64,000 nt of DNA from Ailanthus altissimus (Eukaryota > Streptophyta > Magnoliopsida > Sapindales > Simaroubaceae): assembly GCA_946807835.1 (NCBI GenBank), contig OX327683.1:37383001-37447000 (forward strand), written 5' to 3'. Position numbers and translations under genes: made by a program. Below the pieces are notes generated by a model. The model saw only the letters and a list, made by a program, of their open reading frames with translations. It ran no database searches and had not been told where the DNA came from. This document shows, one piece after another, positions 59,705-64,000 of the stretch. How positions within the stretch are numbered: position 1 is the first letter of the stretch; each line of letters opens with the position of its first letter.

Positions 59705-61689
59705 TAAAGATAATTCGTAAAAAAATTGTATTGGAAGTTTCTTATAAATTTACAAATGAACCAATAAACTCACAAAATTTAACCCTTCAATTCAAAGTAG
59801 AATACAATATGAATATTTGGAAAAGTATAAATGAGATTACTTACTGTTTAAAAGCTACTCAAACATTGAAGAACATGAACCACCTCTTTTTGGTTTTTAG
59901 CGAAATATAATTTCAGTTCAAAAGAAAAGTTTCTTTTTCTGAGCTACAAATTGTCTATTTCCAATATAATTATGCATGCAAATTTTGTTATACACTTTTT
60001 TTTAATATATATAAATAAAAGCTATTTGTACTTTAAAGTATACTTTGAATTAACATCTATATCTTTAAAATACACACTTATTAAATTTAATAAATAAGTT
60101 TTAATATATAAATTCATCAAAATATTTAAAATATAATCAAATAAGTCTCTTCTATCTTTTTCTTTCTCTCTCCATCCATTATATTGATATTAAAAACTTT
60201 TTTTTATACCAAAATGTTTAGTATCGGAGAGCTTTATCACATACTAAAGTAATTTATTAGTTCTCTCATATTGTAACTATTCTATTCCTGTTATTAAATA
60301 TTAACTCTTACTTTTTTTTTTTAAATTCAAATTTGGGTGGCTGTAAGTGAAACCTGTATATACCGCCAATCGAGCTCTGATTAGGGGCATATTATAATAA
60401 ATCTCTTTACAAACAAGAAAAATCAATTTATTCTGATATTTTGTTTCTTATAAGTTTTTAGATTTGCATTGTAAGATCTATGGGCAACCAATAATCTTTT
60501 TAATAAATTCATAGGTATATTTGTTTATTTGTGAAATTTTGAATGTCTTTCAAAATTTTGAAGTTTGGAGAATAAGGAAGTAATCATTCTACTACGCTTT
60601 TTAACTACCATTGTTTGTTACATATTTATAATAAAACTTTTGCAAAGAAGATTAGCACTCACAAATTAAGAAATGGTCCAAATTTTTTGCCCTTTGAACG
60701 TAGTTCAATTTTTTATTTTTGTCCCAACCAATTTTTTTCTTAAAAATATATTTATTAAGTATATGCAACATGAAATAAAAAAAATTAAATGTTTATTTTC
60801 CATCTATTTCATTGAATAGACCCTCATTTTGAAATTTTATAGATAAATTATCAAACAAAAAGTGGAATAGATGCGAGGCCATGAAGGGTGTCAAGAGTAA
60901 TATTGTTTGACTAATTATATTAAAGCATCATTATCAATAAATTAATTATCACCTATTTTAATGATATAAAAATTTAGATAAAGATAAGCGTTCAATGTAT
61001 GATGTGTAAATAGCGTCGCATATTTTTTTGTAATTACAAATGTATCAATAATTATCAATAAATATGCCCATTTGTAGTAGTTTTTTTTATTAGAAATTTA
61101 ACATTTATTTATTGTTTAAATTATCCTTCGTTCAATCATAATCCTAACTCCATCACTATCAACGATAATATGCTTCGTGCATATATTGACTGTTGACTGA
61201 AAGAGAAGGGCTATTTCGCTTACTCTAATTTGACTGACTGTATGACATTTTACTTCTTTCTGACTTATTATGTTACAATGACTAGAGAGTACTAATATCA
61301 CACAATTCCACCTCAACGACAAACGCGCGATGTCTTTAGTTTAATTATCTACAGAAATACAGATTTTTTTAAAAAAATTAAAAAAAATCACTCATATATG
61401 GCCCTTCATCGTCATCATTATTATTTTTTCCCTTTAAGCAAATTGGATTATACGGAACTAAAAACGTCTAGAAAAAAAAAGCAATAAAACAATAAATTTA
61501 AACAACATATGACGAACATTATACTCAAAGGATCCTAATTCGATTTTTAACAACATTTTTAATGTATAAGTTGTTAGATATTTTATATTATTTTATATTT
61601 TTAAAATATGTATAATAATATTTTATTTAATTAATAAAGTTTATGTTAAAAATTTAGTGATTTAATAATTTTATATAGATAAGAATTAA
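59705..61689. other. AT-rich intergenic DNA, no gene seen
   Basis: No supported gene. The minus-strand frame at 61116-61322 shows no motif. Confidence 0.5.
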
Positions 61690-64000
61690 GACAAATATTA
61701 AAGGGGAAAGTCACAAGAAGTTTAGAACGTATGAGATATGTATGGAGAAGTCTAGGATTTAGTAACCAGTATCCACGACTGGTAAGAATAAGTATTTATA
61801 TATGTATAAATATACGTATTTTATTTGTATGTTGGTGATACTTGAATTATATATTGTTATTAGTAATATTTTTATAGGTTAAGGATATACGATTAGTATT
61901 GGGTTTATTTGTATGACTTTAGATTTATTTTAGGGACCAAATTGTTATACTTTGAAAGTTTTGGGGGCAAATTTGTAAATACCAAAAATTAGTCTCTTAG
62001 TATAAAAATACACTTTTGAACCCTAATTTACCATTTTTAGGTCGAGCTACCCATTTTAAGAGAGAGAAGAGAAAAATAGAGGAGAGAGAAAGAGGAGAAG
62101 AAGAAGAAAAAGAAGAAGAAATTGGAATTTTGAATTTCAAGAGGTATATCATACGTATTTCTCAATTTATTAGTATTAATTAAGTTAATTTCTTTAAGTT
62201 TTGATTTCTGAAAATATGTATAATTGAGGATTTGTTGTGTATTTCGTAAGATCATATGAGAATTGATGATGATCTATAAGATAGTTTGATAAATCATGAT
62301 GAATTATGAAATTTCTGCTGGATAACCTCTTGATCTAGGAATTTTATAAATTTTTGTGATTCGATTATGGTTTTAAATTTTGAGTATATGAAATTAGACA
62401 TGTTAAGGATCATCTGAGACTTTGAATCGATTGACAATTCTGGAAATTGAATTTATAGTGAATTTATCAAAATGACCCTGAAATTCTGGAAATTTCCTGT
62501 GTAAACAGTATAGTACAGTGAAAAATAATTTTTGTCCTACTGAATGATCTTCAAAAATTATGAATTTTTGGAATATGATAATTTTATATGTCTAATATGA
62601 TATACTCGGAATTGAGAATTTATATCAATCTGGTTGAAGTGTTATGAATTTCTAAAGTGTATCAGCTCATTGCAATATTTGATTAATAGATTTTTAAAGT
62701 TATAGAATAAAATAGTTTTAAAATACTTTTGACAGTGATTTGGAAGTGAAATATTTATCATGGACTGAAATATGTGTTAAGAGTAATTATGTGGTAGTTT
62801 TATAATTTTTGAGTTAGTATATGATTTTATAAAATTGGGAGATTGAATACTGTTCAGTAAGTATCTTGATCCTGTCAGGTTTGTAGTTTGGATTCGATGG
62901 TGTGTATGGAATGGATTGTGTAGGAAATTTGATATAATATTCATATATAAGAAGGATATATGAGTCAAGAATGGTATATTCTGATTTTGGAGTAATTGGA
63001 AATCATTTGATGTATTAGAAATTTTTGTTAAGTGTAAGTGGTCAGAATGACAGGTTTTGAGAAACCAAATATTTAGACCAATTTGATGTGATAAATGCAT
63101 TGTGTATAATTTTGTAAGCTATTTAAAGTATTTTGTGTGAATTGTGAGGCTTATGAAAGGATTAATCTCCATTGATAGGTTAAGGAGATTTAAGCCTTAT
63201 AGCTGAAAGTGTTAAGAGGTAAGTATACTAGACTTTTTACTGAAATCACAATAAACATAGTAATTGTTTTGTATGATTTTGCAAATGGGGTTAAGAATAT
63301 GTTTATGTTATGTCAAAGTATATTTTGATATGAAATGTGAATATATGTTTCTGAATGTGAGCATTGACATTGAGCATGGACATACATGTGTTTTTGTAAG
63401 TGAGCTTTCAAAATAAGATGTGTTTAATAAAGAAAGCTTTTGAAGTGTAATATGTCCATGAGAAATATTTTGTATTTTGAGGGTACTTGAACTCACTGTT
63501 AACTTAGTAGGCATTTTATGTGATTTGTGGAGCCTTTATGTGTGGCCTTTCCTTTGGGATTGGTATATGTTATGTGTTCCGTATGTAGGGAGGATCCTAT
63601 TGGTACCTAAAGGAAGAGTGAGTCATCACATTCGTGTGGTGGCGTATTGGTGCATGTGAGAGGACTCACCGATGATCAGGGTGAGGGTTTGGCTTTTACC
63701 TTCGGGCATAAGCATTATATATGTGTTATTCAAGACCTCACTTGTACTATTCCTCTCATACGGTATGTCACCTACGAGTGACATTTGGCTCATTATGTGA
63801 TATGTGATATGTAAGTCCTACTAAGTAGTAGTTGAGTGATGGTATTCCTATTATGTATTTTGAAAGAATGTGTAAGCGCTTACATGATATGTGATTTGAT
63901 AAGATTATGATTTTGAGTGATCACAGCATATCATACATATGCATTGTGTACATATATGTATTTGTATTTGATATATGAAAAACTAGTATGCTTACTGAGT
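61690..64000 (+). repeat. Probable long LTR or retrotransposon end, cut by window edge
   Basis: Change in texture: fewer long A/T runs and many TGTG/GAAT words. It contains a TATAAAAATACAC box (61998) followed by CCCTAATTTACC and a purine-rich leader with (GAA)n at 62093-62121. In 63520-63830 there is a GC-richer stretch with short repeated phrases (GGTTTGGCTTTTACCTTCGG, CATACGGTATGTCACC). This resembles the >2-kb LTRs of plant Gypsy (Tekay/Del-like) elements, but no partner LTR or primer site is in the window. A gene 5' region with a long intron is the alternative. Confidence 0.35.

Noticed and set aside
59050..59709. Possible TSD around the lone family-B LTR
   Set aside because: AGGAT on the left and TAAAG on the right do not match even allowing one change.
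62777..63100. A 107-residue minus-strand open frame
   Set aside because: Lies within the probable LTR; low complexity (H, N, I rich) and no domain.
1..64000. CRISPR array, tRNA or rRNA genes
   Set aside because: No regularly spaced short direct repeats with unique spacers, no tRNA A/B-box pairs found by eye and no rRNA core sequences. The regular repeats present are retrotransposon or tandem-duplication units.

Overview
The window looks like an AT-rich, repeat-dense intergenic stretch of a woody eudicot nuclear genome. The evidence is the plant-type AP2/ERF gene, plant Ty1/copia elements with tRNA-iMet primer sites, plant L1-type LINEs, TRIM elements and many palindromic MITE-like repeats. 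The ERF sequence would fit Citrus or a relative, but I cannot fix the species. I found no rRNA or tRNA gene, CRISPR array or bacterial operon structure. All homology statements come from reading the sequence and from family knowledge, not from searches.

Only one intact host gene is visible: a single-exon ethylene response factor of group IXa type (12673-13506, +) with its own TATA box. Three broken relatives lie around it: an ERF pseudogene with an LTR-like insert (2537-3442), an N-terminal scrap (17678-17780) and an AP2-domain scrap (48034-48160). Together with duplicated non-coding blocks (34.1-35.5 kb with 39.85-40.7 kb, and 37.1-37.5 kb with 50.1-50.5 kb), this suggests an old tandem ERF cluster that has decayed and filled with transposons.

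Region by region: 1-1.4 kb, degenerate copia gag-pro-int. 2.5-3.4 kb, ERF pseudogene. 8.6-9.3 kb, a TRIM with intact target-site duplication (TSD). 9.9-10.4 kb, a GC-rich palindrome-rich island. 12.5-13.5 kb, the ERF gene. 18.5-26.5 kb, a copia element (family B) that contains a truncated copia of a second family (A, with ~2.27-kb LTRs). 30.1-31.4 kb, a 553-bp tandem duplication with an inverted arm. 38.7-39.6 kb, a second TRIM with TSD, primer site and polypurine tract. 40.5-41.3 kb, two local tandem repeats. 41.6-47.7 kb, an L1-type LINE with a 14-bp TSD, split by a solo family-A LTR with a 5-bp TSD. 48.2-49.0 kb, a 232-bp tandem array. 52.35-57.1 kb, a second, older LINE with ORF1 and ORF2 remains. 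59.06-59.70 kb, a lone family-B LTR. 61.7-64.0 kb, a probable long LTR running off the window.

No clearly new multi-gene system was found. The most informative features are the decayed ERF cluster, the duplicated acidic motif in the ERF, the two TRIMs with exact TSDs, and the nested insertions whose order can be read from their TSDs.
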